Assembly: GCF_004353905.1 (NCBI RefSeq)
Contig: NZ_SMOD01000008.1
Span: 124,001-188,000 of the forward strand
Source of the DNA: Paraburkholderia guartelaensis
GTDB taxonomy: Bacteria; Pseudomonadota; Gammaproteobacteria; Burkholderiales; Burkholderiaceae
Direction: 5' to 3'
DNA length: 64,000 nucleotides
Position numbers and translations under genes: made by a program. Positions within the stretch are counted from its first letter, which is position 1. Every line of letters begins with the position of its first letter. This document shows positions 8,593-16,910 of this stretch, one piece after another. The notes under the pieces were generated by a model that saw only the letters and a program-made list of their open reading frames with translations, was not told the origin of the DNA and made no database searches.

Positions 8593-9825
8593 ATGAAATT
8601 CGATTCGGTCGTGCTTGGCGGCGGTATCGTCGGCGTCTCGGTGGCCTTGCAATTGCAGCGGCGCGGCCTCTCGGTCGCGCTCGTGGACCGCAGGGCGCCA
8701 GGCAATGAAACATCGCACGGCAACGGGGGATTGATCCAGCGCGAGGGCGTCTACCCCTATGCGTTTCCGCGCGAGCTTTCGACGCTGCTGCGCTACGCGC
8801 GCAACCGCTCGACGGACGTGCGCTATCACCCGGGGGCGATACCGAAGCTGCTGCCGTTTCTCTATCGCTACTGGCACCATTCGCGCGCCGACCGGCACGC
8901 CGAAATCGCGCGCGCGTATTCCACGCTCATCGAGCATTGCGTGATCGAGCATCGCGCGCTGATCGAGGCGGCGGGCGCACAGGCGCTGCTACGCACCAAC
9001 GGCTGGATGAAGGTGTTTCGCAGCGCGGCGGCCATGGACGCCACGCTGGCCGAGGCGCAGCGCTGGCAGCGCGAGTACGGCGTGGGCCACGAGGCGCTCG
9101 ACGCAGCGGCGCTGCGCGCCGCCGAGCCCGCGCTCAGCCACACGCTGGTGGGCGGCGTGCGCTACACCGATTCCGATTCGGTTAGCGATCCGAAGGGGTT
9201 GGTGACGACCTACTCGAAGCTTTTCGAGCAGCTAGGCGGCCGCGTGCTGATTGGCGACGCCGCGACGCTCGAACCGTCGTGGCGCGTCATGACGCAGGAT
9301 GGGCCCGTGCTGGCGAAGTCGGCGGTCATCGCCATGGGGCCGTGGTCGGGCGACCTCACGGTGCGGCTGGGCTACGAGTTGCCGCTCGCCGTGAAACGCG
9401 GCTATCACATGCATTACGCGGTCACGAACGGCGCGAAGCTGAACCAGCCGGTGCTCGACGCCGAAGCGGGTTTCCTGATCACGCCCATGGTGCGCGGCAC
9501 GCGCCTCACGACCGGCGTCGAACTCGGCTTTCGCGATTCGCCCAAGACGCCGGTTCAGCTCGAAGCCGTGGAGCCGCTCGCGCGCGATATTTTCCCGCTC
9601 GGCGCGCGGCTCGATGCCGAGCCGTGGCTGGGCCGCCGCCCCTGCACGCCCGATATGATGCCGATCATCGGGCCCGCGCCTAAGCACGACGACCTCTGGT
9701 TCGCTTTCGGCCACGCGCACCACGGGCTCACGCTTGGCCCGGTCACGGGGCGCCTGATCGCGGAAATGATGACGGGCGCGCCGACGGTGGTGGACCCACG
9801 GCCGTTCCGCGCCGAGCGGTTCTAA
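8593..9825 (+). CDS. FAD-dependent oxidoreductase (DadA-like, DAO family)
   Basis: The 410-residue protein opens with a Rossmann FAD motif (VVLGGGIVGVSVALQLQRRG, acidic end of the fold at Asp after VALV) and ends with the second FAD block near GPAPKHDDLWFAFGHAHHGLT. These mark the DAO/DadA family, which oxidises D-amino acids or secondary amines to imino acids. I chose the ATG at 8593 rather than the GTG at 8566 because the FAD motif then starts at the normal distance. It is the last gene of the amidase operon and is probably a dehydrogenase feeding the RidA-like enzyme. The exact substrate is unknown. Confidence 0.9.
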   Translation: MKFDSVVLGGGIVGVSVALQLQRRGLSVALVDRRAPGNETSHGNGGLIQREGVYPYAFPRELSTLLRYARNRSTDVRYHPGAIPKLLPFLYRYWHHSRADRHAEIARAYSTLIEHCVIEHRALIEAAGAQALLRTNGWMKVFRSAAAMDATLAEAQRWQREYGVGHEALDAAALRAAEPALSHTLVGGVRYTDSDSVSDPKGLVTTYSKLFEQLGGRVLIGDAATLEPSWRVMTQDGPVLAKSAVIAMGPWSGDLTVRLGYELPLAVKRGYHMHYAVTNGAKLNQPVLDAEAGFLITPMVRGTRLTTGVELGFRDSPKTPVQLEAVEPLARDIFPLGARLDAEPWLGRRPCTPDMMPIIGPAPKHDDLWFAFGHAHHGLTLGPVTGRLIAEMMTGAPTVVDPRPFRAERF

Positions 9826-9849
9826 CGGGGCGCGCATCGGCGCACGTGT

Positions 9850-10641
9850 TTAGAACCGGTAGTTGAGCCCCGCGAACGCCGTGATCTCGCGGCGGCTCTC
9901 GGTGATCGGGCTGTCGGCGGCGTAATGCTGAAGGCGTCCGAACGTTGCGTTCACCGAACCGACCCAGTGCTTCGAGAAGTCGTGCGTCATGTAGAACGTC
10001 ATGTGCAGATCGCGAATGCCCGCGCCCGGCGAATAGGCCGGCAAGCCGGATGCCGCACTCTCGTCCGGCGTCACACCGAACAGCGTGCGCGTGTAGACGC
10101 CGTTGGCCCACGTGAGCCCCGGCCCTACCGAAAACAGCCAGCCCGTCAGCGGCAGCGACACATAGAGGTCCGCCGTTGCCGTCGTACCTTGCCCGTGGCC
10201 GCTGATGTCCTGATACATGGCAACGGCGCCGGTGAACGCCCACGCCGTGTAATCGGCGAAAAGGCGCAGCTTGGGACCGTCATCGACATTGCTCAGGCCG
10301 TGCAGATGCGGGTCGTCCGACACGGTGCGCGACTGGAAGTCGAAGCTCAGCGAAGCGCCTACGTGGTAGTTCTCCGCGGAAATCACGTTCACGCCCAGCA
10401 CGTCCGGCCCTTGCGAGAAGAAGCGGTCGCGGTACGAGATGTCGAGCGACGGGAACGGATAGAACTTCATGTGGCGCGCGCCCGGATACTCGGGCGCGAA
10501 ATAGGCGCCCGGACCGATCGAGATTTTCCACGGCGAATCAGTCGTTGCGGTACTGGACGTATCGGTATCGGCCCACGCGTGCGAGGCCAGGGTCAGCGCG
10601 GCGACGCACGCCAGCCCTCTCATTGCTACGGATTGCTTCAC
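9850..10641 (-). CDS. MipA/OmpV-family outer-membrane protein
   Basis: The 263-residue precursor has a signal peptide (cleavage near SHAWA-DT) and then an alternating beta-strand pattern ending in the aromatic residue Phe (FAGLNYRF), as expected for a beta barrel. MipA/OmpV proteins were named as a scaffold for murein synthases and as porins. I place the start at a GTG with GGAAGG upstream because it overlaps the stop of the upstream hydrolase gene by four bases (GTGA), so the two genes are translationally coupled. It converges with the oxidoreductase gene, with 24 bases between stops. Confidence 0.88.
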   Translation of the reverse strand: MKQSVAMRGLACVAALTLASHAWADTDTSSTATTDSPWKISIGPGAYFAPEYPGARHMKFYPFPSLDISYRDRFFSQGPDVLGVNVISAENYHVGASLSFDFQSRTVSDDPHLHGLSNVDDGPKLRLFADYTAWAFTGAVAMYQDISGHGQGTTATADLYVSLPLTGWLFSVGPGLTWANGVYTRTLFGVTPDESAASGLPAYSPGAGIRDLHMTFYMTHDFSKHWVGSVNATFGRLQHYAADSPITESRREITAFAGLNYRF

Positions 10642-11558
10642 GTATTTTTCCTTCCCACTGCCGCCAGTTGGCGCAGACGCCGGGCGAGCGCCTTGGAGAC
10701 GACCGGCGCGTCCTTCGCGCCGCGCGCGACTTCGCTCTCGCGCAGGAACAGGGCCGTTTCGCGCGCAACGATCTCGCGTTCGTTGTCCGAGGTGATCATG
10801 TGATACGAATCGTCGAGCCACAGCGTGCGCAGGAAGTTCGAGCCGATGCGGTCGATCACGTGGCGCGGATTGCGCGGGCTCGACGTTTCGTCGTCGATCG
10901 CGTGGATCACGAGCGTGTCGTTCTCGATCGCGGCGATATCCTTGCGCGCCGCGCGCGCGAGGCGCAGCGCCTGGTGCAGCGCGGGCAGCGCAATCGTCGA
11001 AGGGCCGACCTCGCTGAAGTCGCTGCGCTGCATGGCGCGCGCGATCTTCTTGCGCAGCGCTTCGTTACGCACGCCGAACGGTTCGGCTTCGCGATAGCGG
11101 TAACGGTGGCGCAGCGGCGTGAAATACGCCCAGTCGAGCAGGAAGCGATACCACGGGATCGCCCAGCCGTCGTAGGCGAGCGTGAGCGAGAGCAGCACGA
11201 GCGACTGCGCGGCGGGCCGCTCGCGAATCAGGCGCAGCGCAAGCGCGCCGCCGATCGACAGCCCGCAGATCGAGACGCGCTCGTAGCGCGCCGCCAGCGC
11301 GTCGAACTCGCGCGCGGCGTTTTCGACCCATTGTTCCATCGGCAGTTGGCCGGTGCCGGCGCTATACCCGTCGATGACGGGCGCGCATACCGTGAACCCT
11401 TCGCCCTGCAGGTAGCGCGCGAGATAGCGAAGTTCGATCGGCGAGCTGGAGAGCCCGTGAAGCATGAGCACGGCGTGGCTGTCGCCTTCGCAGAAAAAGC
11501 GCGTGGACTGCACGGCTGGCGTTTCGGTCGCGGCCAGTTCCATTTCGAGCGTAGCCAT
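10638..11558 (-). CDS. Alpha/beta-hydrolase (carboxylesterase/monoacylglycerol-lipase type)
   Basis: The 306-residue protein has the oxyanion HGLSSSP motif (about residue 35), the nucleophile elbow GLSIGG, an acid in the VIHAIDDETSS region and the catalytic histidine in DDSYHMITSD. This matches Est30/YvaK-like carboxylesterases. It has no signal peptide, so it is cytoplasmic. The ATG at 11558 follows the stop of the DUF4118 gene by one base and has GGAGAG upstream. It lies in a three-gene leftward operon with the DUF4118 protein and MipA. A role in lipid or envelope turnover is inference. Confidence 0.87.
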   Translation of the reverse strand: MATLEMELAATETPAVQSTRFFCEGDSHAVLMLHGLSSSPIELRYLARYLQGEGFTVCAPVIDGYSAGTGQLPMEQWVENAAREFDALAARYERVSICGLSIGGALALRLIRERPAAQSLVLLSLTLAYDGWAIPWYRFLLDWAYFTPLRHRYRYREAEPFGVRNEALRKKIARAMQRSDFSEVGPSTIALPALHQALRLARAARKDIAAIENDTLVIHAIDDETSSPRNPRHVIDRIGSNFLRTLWLDDSYHMITSDNEREIVARETALFLRESEVARGAKDAPVVSKALARRLRQLAAVGRKNT

Positions 11559-11559
11559 G

Positions 11560-12336
11560 TCAGCTCTCCGTGCGCAGCACGAGAAAATCGCCCGCGTGAG
11601 TGGTGAAGCGTTCACAGCTGCAATTGACGTGCCGGTACTCGCGCTTGTGCTGCTCGCTGCGCAGGCGCACGCGAAGATGGCCCGGCGACAGGGTGTGCGT
11701 GAGGCGCTGCACGTCGTCGGGATGCAGGGCGTCGAAGAGCGGGCCAGGCGCGACTTCGGCGGCGGCCGGCAGCGCTTGCGACATGCTCTGTCCCACGCTT
11801 GCGCGTTGGGCGGCATTGCGCTCGAGCCCCTTGATGAGGACGAAGCCTTCGTGATGCTGCGCGAGATGCCGCAGCAGGCGATGCGTTTCGTCAACGGCGC
11901 GGCGCGCCAGCGCGCGCTCGTTGTCGTGACGCAGCAGCATTTCGTAGCGGGACTGCGCGACCGAGGTGATCAACTGCGCGCGAAACTGCTCGCGCCGCAG
12001 ACGCTCGATCAGCGTGATCACGATCACCGTGACGAGCGGATACGACACCAGCAGGATCACATCGTGGGTGTCGATGAATGTAATGTAATTGTAGGGCGGC
12101 ACGAACATATAGTCCGCAATGGCGAGGCCCAGCACCATCACGGTCAGCGCAGGCGCGAGGCCGAGGAAGTATTCGACCAGCGAAGCGGCAATACAGAACG
12201 TCGTGCCCGGCATCAACGGGCCGAGCAGGGGATGCAGTGCGAAGCGGATGGCGCACGCGAGCGCGAGCGCGCCAGCGGCAAGGTACCAGCGGCGCGGGCC
12301 TCTTGGCGCCCAGAGGCGGGCGTTACGGACTTTCAT
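11560..12336 (-). CDS. DUF4118 membrane protein without kinase domain
   Basis: The 258-residue protein has four predicted membrane segments in the first 110 residues with the DUF4118 pattern (LGLAPALTVMVLGLAIADYM, then FVPPYNYITF). This is the sensor-membrane module found in KdpD-type kinases. A coiled linker (LIERLRREQFRAQL) and a PAS-like C-terminal part follow (LFDALHPDDVQRLTHTL, HREY-like end). There is no histidine-kinase core, so it is a stand-alone sensor-like membrane protein. It heads the operon with the hydrolase and MipA. What it senses or contacts is unknown. Confidence 0.8.
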   Translation of the reverse strand: MKVRNARLWAPRGPRRWYLAAGALALACAIRFALHPLLGPLMPGTTFCIAASLVEYFLGLAPALTVMVLGLAIADYMFVPPYNYITFIDTHDVILLVSYPLVTVIVITLIERLRREQFRAQLITSVAQSRYEMLLRHDNERALARRAVDETHRLLRHLAQHHEGFVLIKGLERNAAQRASVGQSMSQALPAAAEVAPGPLFDALHPDDVQRLTHTLSPGHLRVRLRSEQHKREYRHVNCSCERFTTHAGDFLVLRTES

Positions 12337-12588
12337 GGTTTCCCGGGTGGCCCGCCGCGTGACGGGCCGTCGCGCGCGTATTGCGCATGGGCAATCGCTG
12401 ACGCTTTAGTTGTAAGCAGTGCAAGGAATTCGACAGGAACGGCAAAGCGGAGCGGCGGTGACCGACCTGTCACCGTCAGCCCTCTGACGATTTTTTCGTG
12501 TCCCGAATATTACCACTGTTTACAGTCATCGGATCAGCCGTGCGAGGCCGCCGGGAAACCGTGGCGAGCTCGTGGGGAGCTTTAGACG
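12337..12588. promoter_or_regulatory. Intergenic region with a small dyad upstream of the DUF4118 operon
   Basis: This 252-base gap has no convincing ORF. It contains a perfect 7-bp inverted repeat with a 6-base spacer at 12456-12475 (CGGTGAC and GTCACCG) and an AT-rich stretch around 12485-12530. The promoter of the leftward DUF4118-hydrolase-mipA operon should be here. I could not assign a clear sigma-70 hexamer pair. Confidence 0.4.
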
Positions 12589-13923
12589 TCAGGATTCCAC
12601 GTCGGCCAGGCTGAATATTCCGGTCTTGTCGTTATACGAAAAGATTTCGGCGTAGCGGCCCCAGGCAATCACGGTGTCGAGCGTTTCCTCTGCGGCGTCG
12701 TCGGCAAGCAGGTCCTCCAGTTCCTGCTCGAAGCGCACGCGCGGGGCGCGATGTCCAGGGCGCTCGTTAAGCACCGTTTTGATCCGCGCGGCCAGCGGCA
12801 CGTTGCGCAGCAAATGTTCGGCGAACATCAGCTTGCGCTCCTGCGTACTGAATTCGTTGAAGGTCTTGCCCGCGTGCGTGAGAATCACGTCGCCTTCGCT
12901 GACCTCCGCAAAGCCGAGATACTGCAGCATTTCCGCGACCGGGAAGAGCTCGTCGACCTCCAGTTGCAGTGCTCGCGCGATTTCCGGCATGTCCGCGCGG
13001 CCGTTGTAAGGCGCGGCGGCCAGCGTTTCGATCAGGCCCGCCATCAGGTTGACCGAGATGCCCGGCAGCCAGCTGCCCGGTTCGAGTTCGGGTTTCGCCG
13101 GGCCGCCCGGCTTGCGCGCGGTCATCTTCGCGTAGATATCGTCGACGAGCGCGCGGAATGCCGGGTCGAGACGATTACGCGGGTGCTTGAACGCCACCGG
13201 AATTTCGGCCACCACGCGGCCCGGGTTCGACGACAACACGAGAATGCGGTCGCACATGAATACCGCTTCCTCGATGTTGTGCGTGACGATCAGCACCGAT
13301 TTGATCGGCAGGCGGCCTTGCGTCCACAGGTCGAGCAGGTCGGTGCGCAGCGTTTCGGCCGTGAGCACGTCGAGTGCGGAGAAGGGCTCGTCCATCAGCA
13401 TCAGCGTGGGATCGACCACGAGCGCGCGCGCGAAGCCCACACGCTGGCGCATGCCGCCCGAAAGCTCGCGCGGATAGGCGTTCTCGAAGCCGTCCAGACC
13501 GATCAGGTCGATGGCGGCGAGCGCGCGCTTGCGACGCTCGTGCGGGCCGACGCCGATCGCTTCCAGTCCGGCCTCGACGTTTTCCAGCACCGTGAGCCAC
13601 GGGAACAGCGCGAAGGTCTGGAACACCATCGCGACGCCTTCGGCCGGACCGCGCAGCGGCTTGCCGAGGTAGTTCACTTCGCCGCTGGTGGGCGGAATCA
13701 GGCCCGCGATGATGCGCAGCAGCGTCGACTTGCCGGAGCCCGAGCGGCCCAGCAAGCCGACGATCTCGCCTTCACGCAGCGTGACGTCCACGTCGTCGAG
13801 CACCAGTTGCTCGCCCGGGTTCTTGCCGAAACCGCGGCACACGTGCTGGACGCACATCACGTCCTCGCCGAGGCGGGGCCGCGTCTGCGGCATGTCGGGA
13901 GTGGTCGTTTTGAGGTTTTGCAT
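12589..13923 (-). CDS. NitT/TauT-type ABC transporter ATPase with C-terminal AAA-associated domain
   Basis: The 444-residue protein has an ABC domain at about 20-270: Walker A GLLGRSGSGKST, Q-loop at VFQTFALFPWLTVLENV, signature LSGGMRQRVG, Walker B LMLMDEPFSALD and the switch His in IVTHNIEEA. The last 140 residues form an extra domain (about 300-440) of the 'ABC nitrate/sulfonate/bicarbonate, AAA-associated' type. This makes it much longer than a normal SsuB/TauB. I chose the ATG at 13923; a TTG at 13938 is possible. It follows the double permease by 11 bases. No binding protein is nearby, so the substrate is open. Confidence 0.9.
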   Translation of the reverse strand: MQNLKTTTPDMPQTRPRLGEDVMCVQHVCRGFGKNPGEQLVLDDVDVTLREGEIVGLLGRSGSGKSTLLRIIAGLIPPTSGEVNYLGKPLRGPAEGVAMVFQTFALFPWLTVLENVEAGLEAIGVGPHERRKRALAAIDLIGLDGFENAYPRELSGGMRQRVGFARALVVDPTLMLMDEPFSALDVLTAETLRTDLLDLWTQGRLPIKSVLIVTHNIEEAVFMCDRILVLSSNPGRVVAEIPVAFKHPRNRLDPAFRALVDDIYAKMTARKPGGPAKPELEPGSWLPGISVNLMAGLIETLAAAPYNGRADMPEIARALQLEVDELFPVAEMLQYLGFAEVSEGDVILTHAGKTFNEFSTQERKLMFAEHLLRNVPLAARIKTVLNERPGHRAPRVRFEQELEDLLADDAAEETLDTVIAWGRYAEIFSYNDKTGIFSLADVES

Positions 13924-13934
13924 GGAATTGATAC

Positions 13935-15686
13935 TCAATCAAGGCGAAGACGGGACTCGGCATACGCGTACAGCGGACGCCACAGCGTGCGGTTGAAAAG
14001 CGTGACGAACAGCGACATCACGGCAATGCCGAGGATGATCTTGGGGAAGTCGCCGGCGGCGGTCGTTTGAGCGATGTAAGCGCCGAGCCCATGGGCCACG
14101 ACCTTGGTGTCGCCCCATTGCACGAACTCGGAGACGATGCTCGCGTTCCAGGCGCCGCCGGAAGCCGTGATCGCGCCCGTGATGTAGTACGGGAAAATGC
14201 CCGGCAGCATGGCGCTCTTCCACCATTGCCAGCCGCGGATGCGGAAGTTGGCGGCCGCCTCGCGATAGTCATTGGGATATGCCGTGGCGCCTGCAATCAC
14301 GTTGAAGAGGATGTACCACTGGGTGCCGAGCACGATCAGAGGCGAGAGCCAGATGTCCGGGTTCAGGTGGTACTTCACGATCACGATCACGAACACGGGA
14401 AACAGCAGGTTCGCGGGGAACGCCGCGAGAAACTGCGCGAGCGGCTGGATCTTTTCGGCGAGCGCCGGACGCAGGCCGATCAGCACGCCGAGCGGCACCC
14501 AGATCACCGAGGAGATCGCGATGAGCACGACCACGCGCAGCAGCGTGATGAGCCCCAGCACGAACACGTGCCCAACTTCGTCGAGCGTGACGCCCGTGCG
14601 CACGTACGAGACCACGCGGTACACCACGTAGACCGTGAGCACCAGCACGAGCGTGCCCCAGATGATGTCGCCCACGAGCGTCGACTTCCGGCGCTGCGAC
14701 TTCTCGAGTGGGCTTGCGTGCGGCAGGGGCAGGCGAGCCGGAATGCGGGCCGCCGTTGCGAGCAGCACGCCTGCCGGCGTCAGCAGGCGGTGAATGAGGC
14801 GCGTGCGCCGCATCACGTCGAGCAGCAAGGACTCGGGCGCATTGCCCGAACTCGTGGTTTCCATGCGGAACTTGTCGGACCAGGCCACGAGCGGGCGGAA
14901 CAGCAACTGGTCATAGGCGAGGATCACGACGGTCATCGCAAGGATCACCCAGCCCACCGCGTGCAGGTTCTTGTCGCTGATCGCCTGAGCCAGGTACGCG
15001 CCGATGCCCGGTAGCGTAATGGTGTTGTTGCCCACCGTAATCGCTTCGGAAGCGACGACGAAGAACCAGCCGCCCGACATCGACATCATCATGTTCCAGA
15101 TGAGGCCCGGCATCGAGAACGGCACGTCGAGCTTCCAGAAGCGTTGCCATCCCGTGAGATGAAAGCCTTTCGACACCTCGTCGAGATCGCGCGGCACGGT
15201 GCGCAGCGACTGATAGAAGCTGAACGTCATGTTCCAGGCCTGGCTCGTCCAGATCGCGAAGATCGCGGCGAGCTCAGCGCCGATGACGCGCCCGGGAAAG
15301 AGCGAAAGAAAGAACGTGACCGTAAACGAGATGTAGCCGAGCACCGGCACCGACTGAAGGATGTCGAGAATGGGAACCAGCACCTTTTCGGCTCGGCGGC
15401 TCTTTGCGGCGAGCGTGCCGTAGGTGAGCGTGAAAACGAGCGAGGCGACCATGGCGGCGAGCATGCGCAGCGTGGTTCGCATGGCGTATTCCGGCAACAT
15501 GGCCGGATTGAGCGAGATCGCCTGCGTCTTGAGCGTCGACATGGGCGCAAGCGTTTGATGAAAGCCAATCGAAGCCATCGCGATCAGGCAGATGATCAAC
15601 GGAAAGGCAACGAAGTCCCATGCGTTTGGGAGTAACCGCTGTGCGGACGCGTTCGCAGTGCGGTTCAGATTGAAACCGAACTCCAT
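13935..15686 (-). CDS. Double-length ABC transporter permease (NitT/TauT type)
   Basis: The 583-residue membrane protein is a tandem of two permease domains, about residues 20-280 and 340-575. Each carries its own EAA-type loop: EVSKGFHLTGWQRFWKLDVP in the first half and EAAANFRIRGWQWWKSAMLP in the second. A basic, non-membrane linker joins them. Ordinary family members have a single domain of about 260 residues and work as dimers, so this is a fused heterodimer. The ATG at 15686 has GGGAGA upstream. It is the first gene of a two-gene operon with the ATPase. Confidence 0.92.
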   Translation of the reverse strand: MEFGFNLNRTANASAQRLLPNAWDFVAFPLIICLIAMASIGFHQTLAPMSTLKTQAISLNPAMLPEYAMRTTLRMLAAMVASLVFTLTYGTLAAKSRRAEKVLVPILDILQSVPVLGYISFTVTFFLSLFPGRVIGAELAAIFAIWTSQAWNMTFSFYQSLRTVPRDLDEVSKGFHLTGWQRFWKLDVPFSMPGLIWNMMMSMSGGWFFVVASEAITVGNNTITLPGIGAYLAQAISDKNLHAVGWVILAMTVVILAYDQLLFRPLVAWSDKFRMETTSSGNAPESLLLDVMRRTRLIHRLLTPAGVLLATAARIPARLPLPHASPLEKSQRRKSTLVGDIIWGTLVLVLTVYVVYRVVSYVRTGVTLDEVGHVFVLGLITLLRVVVLIAISSVIWVPLGVLIGLRPALAEKIQPLAQFLAAFPANLLFPVFVIVIVKYHLNPDIWLSPLIVLGTQWYILFNVIAGATAYPNDYREAAANFRIRGWQWWKSAMLPGIFPYYITGAITASGGAWNASIVSEFVQWGDTKVVAHGLGAYIAQTTAAGDFPKIILGIAVMSLFVTLFNRTLWRPLYAYAESRLRLD

Positions 15687-15846
15687 CAGATGTCTCCCGG
15701 GTACGCGCCGCATAACGGCGTATCGTTGAGTCGATTCATGGCGAAACGAAAAGGGCGTGAAAGGGAATGGTTAACTCACCGCCACGATCAGGGAGCGCGC
15801 CCCTTTTCAACGATGGCGAAACTTCGTGACCGGAGTTTGGCAGAAC

Positions 15847-15987
15847 TTAGGAAAACCGGGACTTGATGCGGCGCCACAGGTCTTTCCAGGGGTGACGGCG
15901 GACAGGTTCGAGCGACAGCAGCGCTTCGTAGTGCGCGCGCGCCTCGTTTACGTGAGGCAGATGCGACAAAAGCAGACCGAAAATCAT
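15847..15987 (-). CDS. Small hypothetical protein of 46 residues
   Basis: A short ORF starts at an ATG preceded by GGAGAAACATC, which is a good ribosome site. The product is MIFGLLLSHLPHVNEARAHY, then a second half rich in Arg, Trp and Lys (KDLWRRIKSRFS end). It is amphipathic with a hydrophobic start and a basic tail, and third codon positions are GC-rich as in neighbouring genes. I do not recognise a function. It lies upstream of the double permease on the same strand, separated by 160 bases. Overlapping longer ORFs on both strands lack these signals. Confidence 0.5.
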   Translation of the reverse strand: MIFGLLLSHLPHVNEARAHYEALLSLEPVRRHPWKDLWRRIKSRFS

Positions 15988-16589
15988 GATGTTTCTCCGG
16001 ACGTCTGGCGTGTATGGGCGAGTGCAAAGCCCGCAGACGTTCGGTCGCCGCGCAGCCGGCGCGGTCGCAGGGGTCTACGTGCTTTCCTCGGACGAGTTCG
16101 AAGGCAAGCGGTAAGGGCAACTGTCACTGTCGGGCATCTCGGCTCCTGTTCATGCTAAGCGCACGCCAGCGCCTCCGCCACGAAGCGGGGTGCAGGCGAA
16201 CGGCGGCCGCGGGCGCAAGCGCTCGCGAGGTCGTGCCAATGCGTATGCGAGCGAAGCCCGCGTCGGCATGGCGCTATGGTTTGGGGTGCACGAGGGAAGA
16301 CTGCTACGGCGCGCACCGTCTGCCTGCTGGCAGGACGGCGGCTCGGGAAGGGGAGCGGATGTCCTGCCGGTCAGGCAGCGAAACGATTCGAAGATCGACT
16401 ACAACTACTGTCCAAGGCATCGGCCCCATTGAGAAGACGGGCGAATTCTAGTCTCGGTAAAAACACCAAGTCAACCAAAATTGCTAAGCAGAGCAGAGAT
16501 TCAATTCTGAAGGTTGAAGCAACGCGATTGAAAGAAACGGGAGCCTGCGGGGCTGTTGCTGGCCGGCCTCGTCTTTATGCTTTTTTTAC
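15988..16589. other. Gene-poor region, nothing recognised
   Basis: About 600 bases hold no ORF that I can support: the open frames here are Arg/Ala/Ser-rich and lack ribosome sites. The last 150 bases (16440 onward) are clearly more AT-rich than the surroundings and lead into the promoter at 16590. The region may hold the promoter of the small leftward ORF at 15987. Confidence 0.4.
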
Positions 16590-16619
16590 TTGCTTTTTTG
16601 TCTGCGTGCCCAATACAAT
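16590..16619 (+). promoter_or_regulatory. Sigma-70-type promoter ahead of a long leader
   Basis: TTGCTT at 16590-16595 and TACAAT at 16614-16619 are spaced 18 bases apart. This is close to the TTGACA/TATAAT consensus and sits in an AT-rich stretch, unlike the rest of the region. Transcription would start near 16626, just before the small ORF at 16648. Confidence 0.6.
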
Positions 16620-16647
16620 CCGCCCCGTCATAGCAAAGGAGTCCTCC

Positions 16648-16713
16648 GTGGACGCATGTTCTAGTAGTGGAAGTCCGATGCCGGCCAGCGCCGGCAGCAC
16701 CACCGCGAGATAG
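16648..16713 (+). CDS. Possible 21-residue leader peptide (uORF)
   Basis: A GTG is preceded at the right distance by AAAGGAG, the strongest ribosome site in this region. The frame encodes only 21 residues, rich in Ser, Ala, Gly and Pro, and then stops at TAG. It begins about 22 bases after the expected transcription start and is followed by a strong hairpin at 16776. This arrangement resembles leader peptides that control downstream expression by translation or attenuation. I do not recognise the peptide, and it could be a chance ORF. Confidence 0.4.
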   Translation: MDACSSSGSPMPASAGSTTAR

Positions 16714-16775
16714 TCGCCGCAGGTTCACTCCTTCGCCGCTAACTCGCTTACGCCGGGTTAGCGCGCTTCGTTACT

Positions 16776-16805
16776 GACTGGTCTCAGTCGCTTTTGCGAC
16801 CAGTC
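16776..16805 (+). promoter_or_regulatory. Leader hairpin with alternative folds
   Basis: GACTGGTC at 16776 pairs with GACCAGTC at 16798 (8 bp). The same bases can instead fold as a GTCGC-TTTT-GCGAC hairpin plus a GACTG/CAGTC stem. No T-run follows, so it is not a simple terminator. Mutually exclusive folds downstream of a uORF suggest a regulatory leader; this is inference. Confidence 0.4.
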
Positions 16806-16910
16806 TGCCAGCAGCACGCTCCCTCTTGTCGATTGCCATTTGCAAGCTTGCTTGCAGGTATGGCTGCGCTTTCGCATTTCGTCCGCTTTTGAAGTGGCCA
16901 ACGCGGAGGG

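Noticed and set aside
15788..16120. 110-residue ORFs on both strands in the gene-poor region
   Set aside because: No ribosome sites and random-like composition; the 46-residue ORF in another frame has better start signals.
16648..16910. Known riboswitch or tmRNA in the leader
   Set aside because: I searched by eye for the conserved cores of common classes and for a tmRNA tag frame and found none; only a generic structured leader can be supported.
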